DNA of 64,000 nt from Porodaedalea pini (taxonomy: Eukaryota > Basidiomycota > Agaricomycetes > Hymenochaetales > Hymenochaetaceae), in assembly GCA_002794775.1 (NCBI GenBank), contig NBAY01000027.1, forward strand, positions 248,001-312,000, read 5' to 3'. Shown here piece by piece: positions 27,725-37,485 of this stretch (positions are counted from its first letter, which is position 1; each line of letters starts with the position of its first letter). A model generated the notes under the pieces. It searched no databases. It saw nothing but the letters and a program-made list of their open reading frames with translations, and was not told where the DNA came from. A program made the position numbers and the translations under genes.

Positions 27725-29079
27725 ATGGTGTAGTCGAGCCTCTTTCGATTCAGAACCTAAAGTAAAAAGTTCAAGGAGGCCTAGGACACAAGCTCAAGTC
27801 GATGGGCGGGAAGAACAGAGGTGTCGTGAGCATTGTGAGACTGCCAGTGCAAGTATTTCTATAAAGTTCACAAAGCATAGCCCCGTGCGCTCAAGCGTGT
27901 GACGGTTGAAACGAGTTGTTACGGAACAGACTGCACCCACGATGCCGAAATGTAGGCCCTTAATTTAGATCGCGGCGTCTCTTCGGCGCTCTCACTAGTA
28001 CTGCCTCTCTGCTTTATGCACTGCTACTACGATAATGCAAATTATATCCGTAGACCCTGCTTCAAGACTTGTCGAAGAGCATCTCACACCAAGCTAGAAT
28101 AATATTGTCGTCTGCTTAGTTTCCGAGATTGTGGCCTCCAATCAATTCTCCTGGGCTCCTTCCTCACGCTCGGCGCAAATTGAGTATGCTTTGACTCGGA
28201 AGGCATCGTTGACATTCGTCTAACAAATGTTCACCTGCAAGTGCCGGACTTGTATTTGTTTATACACAGCATCAGATTTATTTGGGCAGCTTGGCGAGAT
28301 TCTTGGGTCCTAAGCCTCCTACGAGTAGCACTGCTTGAAGGGACACAATGTCATTCCTCATCTTTTCATGTCAGCAGCACGTCTAATGACCAGCCACCAC
28401 CGATATGGATTTGAGAACATTCTGCCTGAGCTGTTCGCCCGTTGTTACGGATATTCCAAGATGGAACGGCAGGGGCGAACCTGGAGAGCCTTGTTTGCGC
28501 TGGCGTTCGCTAACTCTATGTTCTGCTCATCAGAAAGGTGATTCACAAAGTACACGACCTATTACAAACTCCTCCGCTATTTCCGCGAATCGGTTGTCTG
28601 TCCGCCCCCAGCAAGAAAGCTCAAAAATCTAATGTCCTCTTACTTTGAGTATCAATCAAGCAACCTAACTCGCCAAGGATCACCACAAGAGTATCGAGTT
28701 TCATGGACCCAGGAAATGCCAGTGATGAGTGCGAACGTCTTCCTGAGCTCCTTATGGGCTATCCACTGCTTCAGGCGATAACGATGCGACCAAAATCCAT
28801 TCATCTTCCTTCGTAACTGCTCTCTCGGAGAGAGGCGGAGGCATACACCATCTTGAGTACACTTGGCTCTGCCTATGCGGACTGGCTGGATACCTCGTAC
28901 ATCTTGTAGACTGACAAGCGTTGTAGCTCATTGAAATGCGTCGCTCTAGCGGCGACAGCCTGATTGTCGCAGTAGGATTCGTGCCTAATCTCTCTTTGGC
29001 AACGATGATTATTCAATTTGAAAACAAACAATTCCTGTACAATTGAACTTAAATACTCGCGAGTCTAAGTCCGTCTCCC
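27725..29079. other. Intergenic, 1.35 kb, no gene seen
   Basis: Promoter side of the SPFH gene followed by DNA without a supportable frame. Short frames at 28335-28632 lack any recognisable content. Confidence 0.45.
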
Positions 29080-29980
29080 TCACGAATCGGCTGCGCTGAA
29101 CTTGCGCAATGTAGCAACCTCGTCATTCCACGTTGTTCGGTCAAACTCGTCAAGGTGGTATGGCTCGATAATACCGTTCGTACGAGGCCTCTTGGCGCAA
29201 TGTCAACCACGACGGGCGGATCCGATACCCTTCTCGATTCCATTCTGGATGCTTGGACACGATGATACACAAAAACGCCAAATGCAGAAGCAATGGCAAT
29301 CTCCAGTCCCACTCCCAGGAAGATGCCGGCTATCGCGCCTTCGCTTAAGGATGAATGTGGACTCGGACTATGGAAACAGTAGAGTTTCGTCAGTGTATTA
29401 GCCCTCCCTGTATGAAAGCGCTGTATTCACCTTTCGGATCCCGTCGAAGCTCAGATGAAGGGATAACGGAAGAGGATGTGACAACAGTTGGTTCCGTAGC
29501 AATGCTAACGCTCGTCGCAGTTGGGAAGATTGCCGATGCTGAACTTGTGGAAAAAATCTGTGAAGGAGATACCGTGGGACCAAATGTAAGATGTGCAGTA
29601 GCAATGCTATCCGATGGACTGGTGAAAACTGTTGATTGTATGGAAATCAGAGGCGGGCTCGTAGAAATATCCGTTGATTCGGAGGATGTCGGTTTATCCC
29701 ATAGGCTGTCCGGTATATTAGTTGCGTCTGGAGCTCCAGTGTCACCACCATGTATTACAGTTCCATACACGACGACAGTTTGACCATCTCTTCCCTGATC
29801 AATAGCAGTACTAGTGTAGATGCTGACGATCGTTAGGCCGTCTACACCCCGATCAGCCTCCTCACCGCGACGCGCCATCGAAGTCTCAGCATCTGAGCCA
29901 CCGCCAACAGTAACCGTGGTTGCAGCAACATGTATGACAACTTCTCCACTGTCGCAGCAGCAGGCTTGAGTGGATTTCAT
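29080..29980 (-). pseudogene. Decayed single-pass membrane protein, paralog A
   Basis: On the minus strand the ectodomain reads from about 29980: CDSGEVVIHVAATT, then GRDGQTVVVYGTVIHGG, then a Ser/Thr/Pro-rich stretch to RRDPK. The splice that follows (GTGAAT..TAG, ending near 29371) does not join in phase to the membrane exon, which needs SEGAIAGIFLGVGLEIAIAS. In the tail a one-base deletion near 29190, relative to paralog B, shifts the frame out of VDIAP. The true end, DEFDRTTWNDEVATLRKFSA and TGA 29082-29080, is then in another frame. Splice sites present upstream in paralog B are lost here (CTATAAATG for GGTAAATG). At least two frame breaks, so very probably non-functional. Family: Ser/Thr-rich single-pass proteins common in Agaricomycetes; role unknown. 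Confidence 0.6.
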
Positions 29981-30089
29981 TTATAGATCCGAGGCAAAGT
30001 GTCTCAATAACTTTCCTTCCACGAGCATAAAGGTCAGAAATAAGCCCCTATAGCCGAACGAGAGTGTGCGAAACTCCATCACGAAAACA

Positions 30090-30510
30090 AGACAAATCTT
30101 ACATTTGCATACATTTAATTGTAAGAAATGAAATATGTAAATTATATGTAAGCCTTGTGGGTAATATTGTACCCCATTTCATTGGTCGGCACTTCTTACA
30201 AGACCCACAAGACTTGTCAAAGCTCACAAGACTTATGGAGATTGTAATCCTCCACAATTCTTGTCAGACATTACCAGACCTACAATCACATGTAATTACT
30301 TGTGACACCAAGAAGAAAATAGAAAAAGTAGCTTTTTGCTTTTCTTTTCTTATTTTGTAAGATTTCCTGTCTTAACTGTTTCTCAAATTTCAGGTTTCTT
30401 AATTTCTCAGGTTTTATTCTTTTTCTTAGTGCTGCAGGGTCTTGAACTCACGACCTCTTTCTTACAATTTGCTTAAGGAACTCAATATACCACTAAACTA
30501 TTTATGCTTG
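30090..30510 (-). repeat. SINE-like, tRNA-derived repeat with A and B boxes
   Basis: On the minus strand, TAGTTTAGTGG (30500-30490) matches the RNA polymerase III A-box consensus TRGYNNARNNG. GTTCAAGAC (30447-30439) matches the B-box GWTCRANNC, 42 nt further on, a normal tRNA spacing. The acceptor and anticodon stems do not fold well, so it is tRNA-derived rather than a working tRNA. The AT-rich body runs on to about 30090, with A-rich stretches near 30310-30360. The ends are not certain. Confidence 0.45.
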
Positions 30511-31268
30511 AATATATGTGCAAGGCCAGTACAGATGAACTATACGGATCTCATTCAGACATTCAGACCTGGACTTAGAAAACACGTCAAGATGTGACAT
30601 GTCGTTACACCTTGCTTGCTTCCACCACCATTGTGTGCACTCTTTTTGCCACAAAATTTCTCCAGCGCCAGGCCGACCTGTCCAAGACGATCTCCCAGCA
30701 GTGGCACTCGCTCTCCACGGAGGAACACAAGTACTGGGACGACCTTGCGAAGCAGCGCAAGAGGGAGCATGAAGAGATGTATCCTTGGTACGTCTATCAG
30801 CCCACATGCACTGTCAAGGAGAAAAAGGGCAAGGCAGAGTTGATGGCAGGTGGGAAGGTGAGGAAGGAGAAGGATGGGAAGAAGGAGTGTCGTGACCGTA
30901 CCATACTACCAAGTCAAGCAGCCGTGTGCACGGTTCCGGCGCGCGTGCCCGCAACAGTTCCTCGTGCTCCACCACCAGCACCACCAGCACCACCAGCGTC
31001 TCCTCATCTGCACCGACTGCCAACTCGGAGGACTTCAACAAGCTCAACTCGCTCTCCACCAACAGGTCTCTCTATGGTCCGTACGGCTATGCGAACAGCA
31101 GGTGCAGCAGCGTGCGTGAAGTCGAGATGGCAGATCTCGTGGACTTCGACATGAGCAAATTGGAGGGATCACAGGGCCAGGGTCAAGGTCAGACGCTCTT
31201 GCTCCCACTGAGCCTCTCAATGCCCTCGCTCTCCGGTCCATCTGGTTCTGTATCAGGAGCGAGCCTTG

Positions 31269-31273
31269 CAATC
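31269..31273. repeat. Target-site duplication, left copy (CAATC)
   Basis: Five bases directly before the left LTR, repeated exactly at 37486-37490. Five base pairs is normal for gypsy integrases. Confidence 0.93.
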
Positions 31274-31686
31274 TGTTAGAACCTGAACTTTCACCTTTTC
31301 CTTTATTTTCCCTTTTACCATTTCCTTTATTATATTCGTCCTTTTCATTATATTTACCCATCTTACACAATCATTCCCACACTACCTTCATTCGTTCCAT
31401 TCCCACTCGTTATGTAATGTTAGGTAATATAGTCTCACGGTCGTCGCTATATAAGGTCTCAGGAATCGCATGAACTCCTTGTTCTGCTTTTCCTCTTACC
31501 TCCGCGACGACCTAGGTGAGACTCGTCCCCCTTGTATTAGTTTAGACTTGTATTAATCCTCTTACCTCCGCGACGACCTAGTCTGAGTAAGCGTGTCCCG
31601 AGTCTACGCTCGAGTATAGCACGTCCCAGACAACAGTCAGCCGAGGCCTGCCCAGTCCGAGTCGTCTCCCGGGCTCCCGCCTAACA
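31274..31686 (+). repeat. Left LTR of the gypsy element
   Basis: 413 nt, TGTTAG..CTAACA. It contains a TATA box (31448-31454) and an internal 24-bp direct repeat (31492-31515 and 31558-31581, starting CCTCTTACC). Only base 31600 (G) differs from the right LTR. Confidence 0.97.
31448..31491 (+). promoter_or_regulatory. LTR core promoter: TATA box and predicted 5' mRNA end
   Basis: TATATAA at 31448-31454. About 27 nt after its end lies GTTCTGCTTTT (31481-31491), the expected start of the transcript, which is exactly complementary to the primer site at 31688-31698. Confidence 0.7.
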
Positions 31687-31687
31687 T

Positions 31688-31698
31688 AAAAGCAGAAC
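31688..31698 (+). other. Primer-binding site, apparently self-primed (Tf1 type)
   Basis: AAAAGCAGAAC begins one base after the left LTR. It does not start with TGG as tRNA-primed sites do. Its reverse complement, GTTCTGCTTTT, occurs in the LTR about 30 nt after the TATA box. In Tf1 the first 11 nt of the mRNA fold back and prime minus-strand synthesis; the same length fits here. Confidence 0.75.
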
Positions 31699-32396
31699 CT
31701 CACCCAGGCTCATCCCCAGCGTAAGTCGTCGCTGTCGACTCGCCTTCACTCGGTCTAGAGGAGCGCTCCCCTCGACGGACTTGACGTGTAAATCCCCTAA
31801 ACAACAACCCTCAACCCTGCCCGGACGTTTTCGGACGTTCGTGTATTACATAAATATACCAACCGACATTTCCCGACCCTGGCTCTACGAATTAGCCTCT
31901 GGTGGAGCACGCACCTAACGTGGACGTGGGTAACAAGACGAATCCAAACTTCGACGACAATCTCGTTTGTAATCTCACTCGGATCCTACCGCCTCGTCAT
32001 CAACTTCGCTGACGAACCCGCTCGACGTTGGCGTAACCCCGGATCGAACGTGCAACCGATCCCTGTCCCTCCGCCAACGTCAAGATAGATCTCACCGACG
32101 AACAGCAACGGGCCCTTCCTGCTTCAGCCCGTTGGGATCCAAACCGACCAGGCTACGTCGCGACCAATAATAGCGGCGTCACTCACGACATCTGGTGGAG
32201 TGAAATCCGGCACAGCTGGTATTCATCAGACGAACGAGGGAGGAGAGCAAGGTGGCCCCCAGCCGCTCCGTCGTCACCTGCACCGTCAACGTCTACGGTC
32301 AACCTACCACCGACCCCAGGTCCTTACCGCGAAACCAACAGAGACCCCTCACCGCCGACTCCTCCAGAACCTTCGACACCCGCACCCGAACCCGCG

Positions 32397-33476
32397 ATGT
32401 CAGCAGAAGGTTTCAGCCAACAGCAAATGGCGCAGATCGCGGCCATCGTTGCGAATGCCTTCGCCCATCAGGCGAACAATGCCCCAGCACCGGTCGCGGC
32501 CGCTAACCCCCCGACCCCCAACATAGATGTCGCCCGGCCACGAGAATTCACTGGTGGCGACGATTACCTCGACTTCAGACGTGAAGTCCTCCTTTTTGTA
32601 TCCGCAAATCCAAGTCGATACCCTACGTCAGAGAGTAAGATTTATGTAGCTCTCTCCTACCTGAAGGGTGGTAATGCGGCAACGTGGGCGCAGAACTACG
32701 TCGAGGAGTCGACAACGTCGGGGATCGTCACCTTCACCGACAGCTGGGAAAGATTCCAGGAACGACTCGACGCCTCGTTCGACGACCCGAATCGCAAGGA
32801 GAAAGCGCTGAAGGATTTCCGAGATAAGGTTCAGAAGGACCTAACCGCGGACGAGTTCTTCCAGAAGTTCGACGTGATAATTAAGCGCGCCGAGTTGAAA
32901 GACGACAGCGTCATCTGCGATCGCCTCAAGCGAGCGATGAACATCGAGGTGGTCCGTGGAGTGCTAAGGTCGACGCCAGTCCCAACGAAATACGAGGATT
33001 GGAAGAACAAGGCAATTGAAATAGACCGCGGCGAACAGCAGATTCGCGCTATCCAACGAGGACGCGCCTTTCTTCCCCCTCCTCGCCTACCACAGCAAGC
33101 GCCCCCGGCTCGCCGTCAGGTAGCGGCCCCACACGTCGACAGACGCGATGCGACCGGCGTCACCTTTGGAGGCGCTGGTCAACCGATGGACGTCTCGATG
33201 AACGAGGCACAACGACGACGTGCGTGCTGGATCTGTGGTGGGCTGGGCCACTTTAAAGACAAGTGCCCACAGGCGAAACCGATCATCCAGCGCATGCTGG
33301 AACTGATGGCGCCAGGCGAACGTCGTGTCCTCGCCGACGAGCTCGGAGCGATGAAGGAGTCGGCCTTCGAGGAAGTCGTAGACACTCGGAGGTCGACGGT
33401 GGAGGACTATGTGGAGGAAGAAGGCGATAACGAAGAGGTCGTCGACTCGCAGGGTTTTGCGAATGGTCAGGCGTAG
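32397..33476 (+). CDS. gag: Gag polyprotein of the gypsy element
   Basis: 359 codons from ATG 32397 to TAG 33474-33476. Capsid-like region at about residues 50-220 (REFTGGDDYLDFRREVLLF, YLKGGNAATWAQNYVEE, RFQERLDASFDDPNRKEKAL). A CCHC zinc knuckle is seen as CWICGGLGHFKDKC at about residue 278 (C-x2-C-x4-H-x4-C), which binds RNA. The acidic C-terminus contains the slippery site for pol. The same frame is open without a stop or ATG for about 120 codons upstream (from about 32035), so the N-terminus could be longer if a non-AUG codon or a splice is used. Gag forms the particle that packages the element RNA. Confidence 0.93.
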   Translation: MSAEGFSQQQMAQIAAIVANAFAHQANNAPAPVAAANPPTPNIDVARPREFTGGDDYLDFRREVLLFVSANPSRYPTSESKIYVALSYLKGGNAATWAQNYVEESTTSGIVTFTDSWERFQERLDASFDDPNRKEKALKDFRDKVQKDLTADEFFQKFDVIIKRAELKDDSVICDRLKRAMNIEVVRGVLRSTPVPTKYEDWKNKAIEIDRGEQQIRAIQRGRAFLPPPRLPQQAPPARRQVAAPHVDRRDATGVTFGGAGQPMDVSMNEAQRRRACWICGGLGHFKDKCPQAKPIIQRMLELMAPGERRVLADELGAMKESAFEEVVDTRRSTVEDYVEEEGDNEEVVDSQGFANGQA

Positions 33477-33494
33477 CCATCGGGGCGACTGACC
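33452..33494 (+). promoter_or_regulatory. Programmed -1 ribosomal frameshift signal (gag to pol)
   Basis: The heptamer G GGT TTT (33452-33458) lies in the gag frame as X XXY YYZ. After a 6-nt spacer comes a 6-bp stem, GGTCAG (33465-33470) with CTGACC (33489-33494), whose loop holds the gag TAG. The -1 frame is open from about 33429 through pol. Confidence 0.75.
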
Positions 33495-36400
33495 GAGAAG
33501 AACAAGAGACTTCGAATCCGGATCCGCTAAAATATAACCAACCGTTTGTACAATACGTAGATGCGAACAACGTCGATGGTTTTCCCGATTACGAAGTCTC
33601 CACCGGTGTGAACAAGAATGAAGAGTACGAACAACTGTTCATGAGAGGAACTGGCGGACGTCAGCTGGACCTTCTCCTGACCGTCGAGCATGAAATAGCT
33701 GGTGAGGCGAGAGAGGTAGATGCGCATGCCCTTGTGGATTCGGGATGCACAGGATCCTGCATCGACGTCAGGTTCGTCGAGAGGTACGGGTTGGAAACGA
33801 AACGCTACATTCGACCCCTCGCGGTGCTGAACGCCGATGGCACGCACAATGAGGCCGGATTGATCGAGGAGTACGTTGACGTCGAACTCCTGATAGGCCG
33901 TCATCGGGAGAAGATCGTCCTCGCAGTAACGTCCCTAGCGTCATCGAACATCTTCCTGGGGTACGACTGGCTTCGACGTCACAATCCGGAGGTCGACTGG
34001 AAAACGGGCTCGATCGAATTCACCCGCTGTCCAGAAGAATGTGCGATCGAGAAGAAGGTGGTGGAGCAGATGAGGAGGGTGAATGAGATGCGAATGGACA
34101 AGACGTCCTGGCCCGCATACCTCAACGACTACGCCGACGTTTTCAGCGAAAAAGGTTTCGAGAAGCTGCCGGAACACCGACCCTGGGACCATGTCATCGA
34201 CTTGAAGCCCGACTTCAAACCGAGTGACTGTAAGATCTACCCGCTCACGCCGACTGAGCAGCAGTCACTCAAGGACTTCCTTGATGCGAACCTGAAGTCG
34301 GGTCGCATTCGACGGTCGATATCGCCCATGGCGTCGCCCTTCTTCTTCATTAAGAAGGCCGACAAATCGCTACGCCCGATCCAGGATTACCGTAAGCTCA
34401 ATGACGGTACGATCAAGAACAAGTATCCCCTCCCTCTCATTGATGAACTCGTCGACAAGGTCAAGAAAGCGAAATACATCACTAAGCTTGACCTTCGCTG
34501 GGGGTACTACAATATCCGGATCCGCGAGGGTGACGAATGGAAAGCAGCGTTTCGCACGAACATGGGCCTCTTCGAACCGACGGTCATGTTTTTTGGCCTT
34601 TGCAACGCGCCAGCCACGTTCCAGGCCTTTGTCAACCACATCTTTAAGGACCTAATCTACGCGAACTTGATCATCGTATACCTCGACGACATCCTGATCC
34701 TCTCGGAAACCATTGAGGAGCATATCGACACGTCGAGGCGCGTACTCCAGATCCTCCGAGAGAATGGCCTGTACCTGAAGCCGGAGAAGTGCGAGTTTGA
34801 CGCCAAGGTCGTCAAATACCTCGGCCACATCATCGGCAATGGAGAGATCAGGGCTGACCCGGCAAAGACGGAGGCGATTGCGAACTGGCCAGTCCCACGG
34901 AACCTCAAGGAGCTGCAACAGTTCCTCGGCATGGGAAACTGGCTGAGACGGTTTATTAAGGACTACAGCAAGGTGGTCCGACCGTTGACGTCGTTAACGG
35001 GCAAGAAGGACTGGGTATGGGAGACCGAACAGCAGGAAGCGTTCGAGGAGCTGAGACAACGTCTCTGCTCACCTCCAGTCCTAGCCATCGCCAATGACGA
35101 GGGCCCTTTCCGCGTAGAAGCGGACTCGTCAAACTTTGCGCTCGGTGGTGTGTTGTTGCAGAAGCAGGAAGGGAAGTGGAGGGTGATCGCCTACAGGTCA
35201 GAGGCACTTGAACCAGCGGAACGAAACTACGAGATCTACGACAAGGAGATGCTCGCGATCGTTTCGGCGCTCAAGGAGTGGCGACAATACCTCCTTGGCG
35301 CTCGCCACAAAATTGAAATCTGGTCCGACCACGCCAACCTCACCTACTTCAGGTCGGCGCAGAAGCTGAGCTATCGTCAAGCTCGCTGGCGAACCGAACT
35401 CGAGGAATTCGACTTCCACCTCGAACACAAGTCGGGGAAGACAATGGGCAAGGCCGACTTGCTGTCACGCAAGGCGGGCTATGATCAGGGCAAGGATGAC
35501 AATGACGGCGTCGTGTTCATCAAGGAGAAATGGCTGAACCGTGGGGTGGTAAGGACGTCGCGTGATGAAATGTTGGAACGAGTGGGTGAGGCGCAGAGAG
35601 CGCAAGACGAGTCGGGGAGGCCGACGAATATGGTGAAGGTCGATGGGTTGTGGCGGATGAAAGGCAAGGTGTACGTGCCGTCGACGATGAAGGAAGCGGT
35701 ATTGCGAGAGTACCACGACTCGACCCTGGCAGGACATCCTGGATCGTCGAAGACGGTCGAACTGGTACGTCGAGACTTCTGGTGGGCGTCAATGTTCTCC
35801 GATATCCGAACATACGTCCGAGGATGCAACCGTTGCCAACGGACGAAAGCCTTAAGAACGTCGAGATCGAGACCGCTTCATCCTAACGCGATCCCTGAAG
35901 GTCCCTGGGAGATCGTCACGATCGACCTAATCGGAGAACTCCCGGACTCTAAGGGACACAATGCAATCTGCGTCTTCGTGGACAGATTCTCGAAACAGAT
36001 GCATGCCATCCCGACGACGACGAAACTGTCAGCGGAAGGCATGGCTCAGTTATACCGAGACCACGTCTTCCGCCTCCATGGCCTACCGAAGAAGATCATC
36101 CACGACCGAGGCACACAGTTCGATGCGTCGATGATGAAGGAGCTATATAAACTCCTACACATCGAAGGCAACCCGTCAACGGCATACCACCCACAAACGG
36201 ACGGTCAGACGGAACGCGTCAATCAAGAGCTCGAACAGTACCTCCGGCTCTTCGTCGATCATCGGCAATCGGACTGGAAGGACTGGCTCCCCCTCGCAGA
36301 GTTCGCCTACAACAACCGCGAACATTCAGCGACAAGGATGTCACCCTTCTACGCAAACACCGGACGTCACCCTATGAGCTTCGACACCATACGAACTTCC

Positions 36401-37072
36401 TCTGCCAACATGTCGGCGGAAGAATTCGCCAAGCACATCAAGGAGACTCATCGCGTTGCTAAGGACAATCTAGTCAAGGCAGCAGAGGACATGAAGCGCT
36501 ACCATGACCGGACAGCAGGAGCTTCGGTGGAGTACAAGGCTGGAGACAAAGTCTTCCTTGACGGGCGAAACATCAGTACGGACTCACCGACGAAGAAACT
36601 CGCAGACAAATGGTACGGCCCCTTTAACATCATCGACAAGGTAGGAGCGAGCGCGTACAAGCTCAAACTCCCGAAGCGATGGAAAAAGGTCCACCCTGTC
36701 TTCAACGAAGCCCTGTTGAAACCCGCCGTCGAACCGTCCTTTGAAAGCCAGAAGCAACCGCCGCCGCCGCCACCAGATATCGTCGACAACGAGGAGGAAT
36801 ACGAACTCGAGGAAGTCTTAGACTCACGTCTGCACCGAGGGAAACTACAGTACCTTGTCAAGTGGGTCGGCTACAATGAACCTACTTGGCAGCCTGAGAC
36901 GGACTTCGGCGAGAACGCGAAGGAGGCGATCGCTGAGTTCTACCTCAAACATCCCGGTGCACCTAGGAAACTCGACATCCCTCGTCAACGACTCCGTCCG
37001 CTCTTCGTCGACACCGAGCCTGACGACCGCGATCATGGTTGGTCGGGACGCCCAACCTTGAAGGGGGGGTAA
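33452..37072 (+). CDS. pol: Pol polyprotein: protease, RT, RNase H, integrase, chromodomain
   Basis: The frame is -1 relative to gag and opens near 33429; there is no ATG before reverse transcriptase-like sequence, so it is made as a Gag-Pol fusion. Protease: ALVDSGCTGS (about 33730). Reverse transcriptase: PIQDYRKLN, FFGLCNAPATFQ and the catalytic YLDD (about 34680). RNase H: VEADSSNFALGGVL, NYEIYDKEMLA and WSDHANLTYF. Integrase: the HHCC finger HDSTLAGHPG..CNRC, then the DDE core with TIDLIGELP, HDRGTQFDA and TAYHPQTDGQTERVN. The C-terminus has the chromodomain LEEVLDSRLHRGKLQYLVKW with EPTWQP (36785-36960), which in chromoviruses steers integration toward particular chromatin. The TAA at 37070-37072 touches the right LTR. 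No breaks seen. Confidence 0.96.
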   Translation, partial: GFCEWSGVAIGATDREEQETSNPDPLKYNQPFVQYVDANNVDGFPDYEVSTGVNKNEEYEQLFMRGTGGRQLDLLLTVEHEIAGEAREVDAHALVDSGCTGSCIDVRFVERYGLETKRYIRPLAVLNADGTHNEAGLIEEYVDVELLIGRHREKIVLAVTSLASSNIFLGYDWLRRHNPEVDWKTGSIEFTRCPEECAIEKKVVEQMRRVNEMRMDKTSWPAYLNDYADVFSEKGFEKLPEHRPWDHVIDLKPDFKPSDCKIYPLTPTEQQSLKDFLDANLKSGRIRRSISPMASPFFFIKKADKSLRPIQDYRKLNDGTIKNKYPLPLIDELVDKVKKAKYITKLDLRWGYYNIRIREGDEWKAAFRTNMGLFEPTVMFFGLCNAPATFQAFVNHIFKDLIYANLIIVYLDDILILSETIEEHIDTSRRVLQILRENGLYLKPEKCEFDAKVVKYLGHIIGNGEIRADPAKTEAIANWPVPRNLKELQQFLGMGNWLRRFIKDYSKVVRPLTSLTGKKDWVWETEQQEAFEELRQRLCSPPVLAIANDEGPFRVEADSSNFALGGVLLQKQEGKWRVIAYRSEALEPAERNYEIYDKEMLAIVSALKEWRQYLLGARHKIEIWSDHANLTYFRSAQKLSYRQARWRTELEEFDFHLEHKSGKTMGKADLLSRKAGYDQGKDDNDGVVFIKEKWLNRGVVRTSRDEMLERVGEAQRAQDESGRPTNMVKVDGLWRMKGKVYVPSTMKEAVLREYHDSTLAGHPGSSKTVELVRRDFWWASMFSDIRTYVRGCNRCQRTKALRTSRSRPLHPNAIPEGPWEIVTIDLIGELPDSKGHNAICVFVDRFSKQMHAIPTTTKLSAEGMAQLYRDHVFRLHGLPKKIIHDRGTQFDASMMKELYKLLHIEGNPSTAYHPQTDGQTERVNQELEQYLRLFVDHRQSDWKDWLPLAEFAYNNREHSATRMSPFYANTGRHPMSFDTIRTSSANMSAEEFAKHIKETHRVAKDNLVKAAEDMKRYHDRTAGASVEYKAGDKVFLDGRNISTDSPTKKLADKWYGPFNIIDKVGASAYKLKLPKRWKKVHPVFNEALLKPAVEPSFESQKQPPPPPPDIVDNEEEYELEEVLDSRLHRGKLQYLVKWVGYNEPTWQPETDFGENAKEAIAEFYLKHPGAPRKLDIPRQRLRPLFVDTEPDDRDHGWSGRPTLKGG
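37061..37069 (+). other. Polypurine tract of the gypsy element
   Basis: AAGGGGGGG lies three bases before the right LTR and overlaps the last pol codons. This is the expected primer site for plus-strand DNA synthesis. Confidence 0.8.
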
Positions 37073-37485
37073 TGTTAGAACCTGAACTTTCACCTTTTCC
37101 TTTATTTTCCCTTTTACCATTTCCTTTATTATATTCGTCCTTTTCATTATATTTACCCATCTTACACAATCATTCCCACACTACCTTCATTCGTTCCATT
37201 CCCACTCGTTATGTAATGTTAGGTAATATAGTCTCACGGTCGTCGCTATATAAGGTCTCAGGAATCGCATGAACTCCTTGTTCTGCTTTTCCTCTTACCT
37301 CCGCGACGACCTAGGTGAGACTCGTCCCCCTTGTATTAGTTTAGACTTGTATTAATCCTCTTACCTCCGCGACGACCTAGTCTGAGTAAGCGTGTCCCAA
37401 GTCTACGCTCGAGTATAGCACGTCCCAGACAACAGTCAGCCGAGGCCTGCCCAGTCCGAGTCGTCTCCCGGGCTCCCGCCTAACA
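37073..37485 (+). repeat. Right LTR of the gypsy element
   Basis: 413 nt, same ends and internal repeat as the left LTR; it has A at 37399 where the left has G. It begins directly after the pol stop codon. Confidence 0.97.

Larger units (their letters stand above)
31274..37485 (+). mobile_element. Complete Ty3/gypsy chromovirus LTR retrotransposon (6.2 kb)
   Basis: The element is bounded by 413-nt direct LTRs (31274-31686 and 37073-37485), both TGTTAG..CTAACA. The 5-bp duplication CAATC stands on each side (31269-31273, 37486-37490). Inside, in order: a primer site just after the left LTR, a 5' leader, gag, pol in the -1 frame (protease, reverse transcriptase, RNase H, integrase, chromodomain) and a purine tract abutting the right LTR. 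The LTRs differ at a single base (31600 G, 37399 A). All key motifs are intact, so it looks recent and potentially active. Order PR-RT-RH-IN plus a C-terminal chromodomain makes it a chromovirus of the Tf1/sushi-like sort. Confidence 0.97.
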
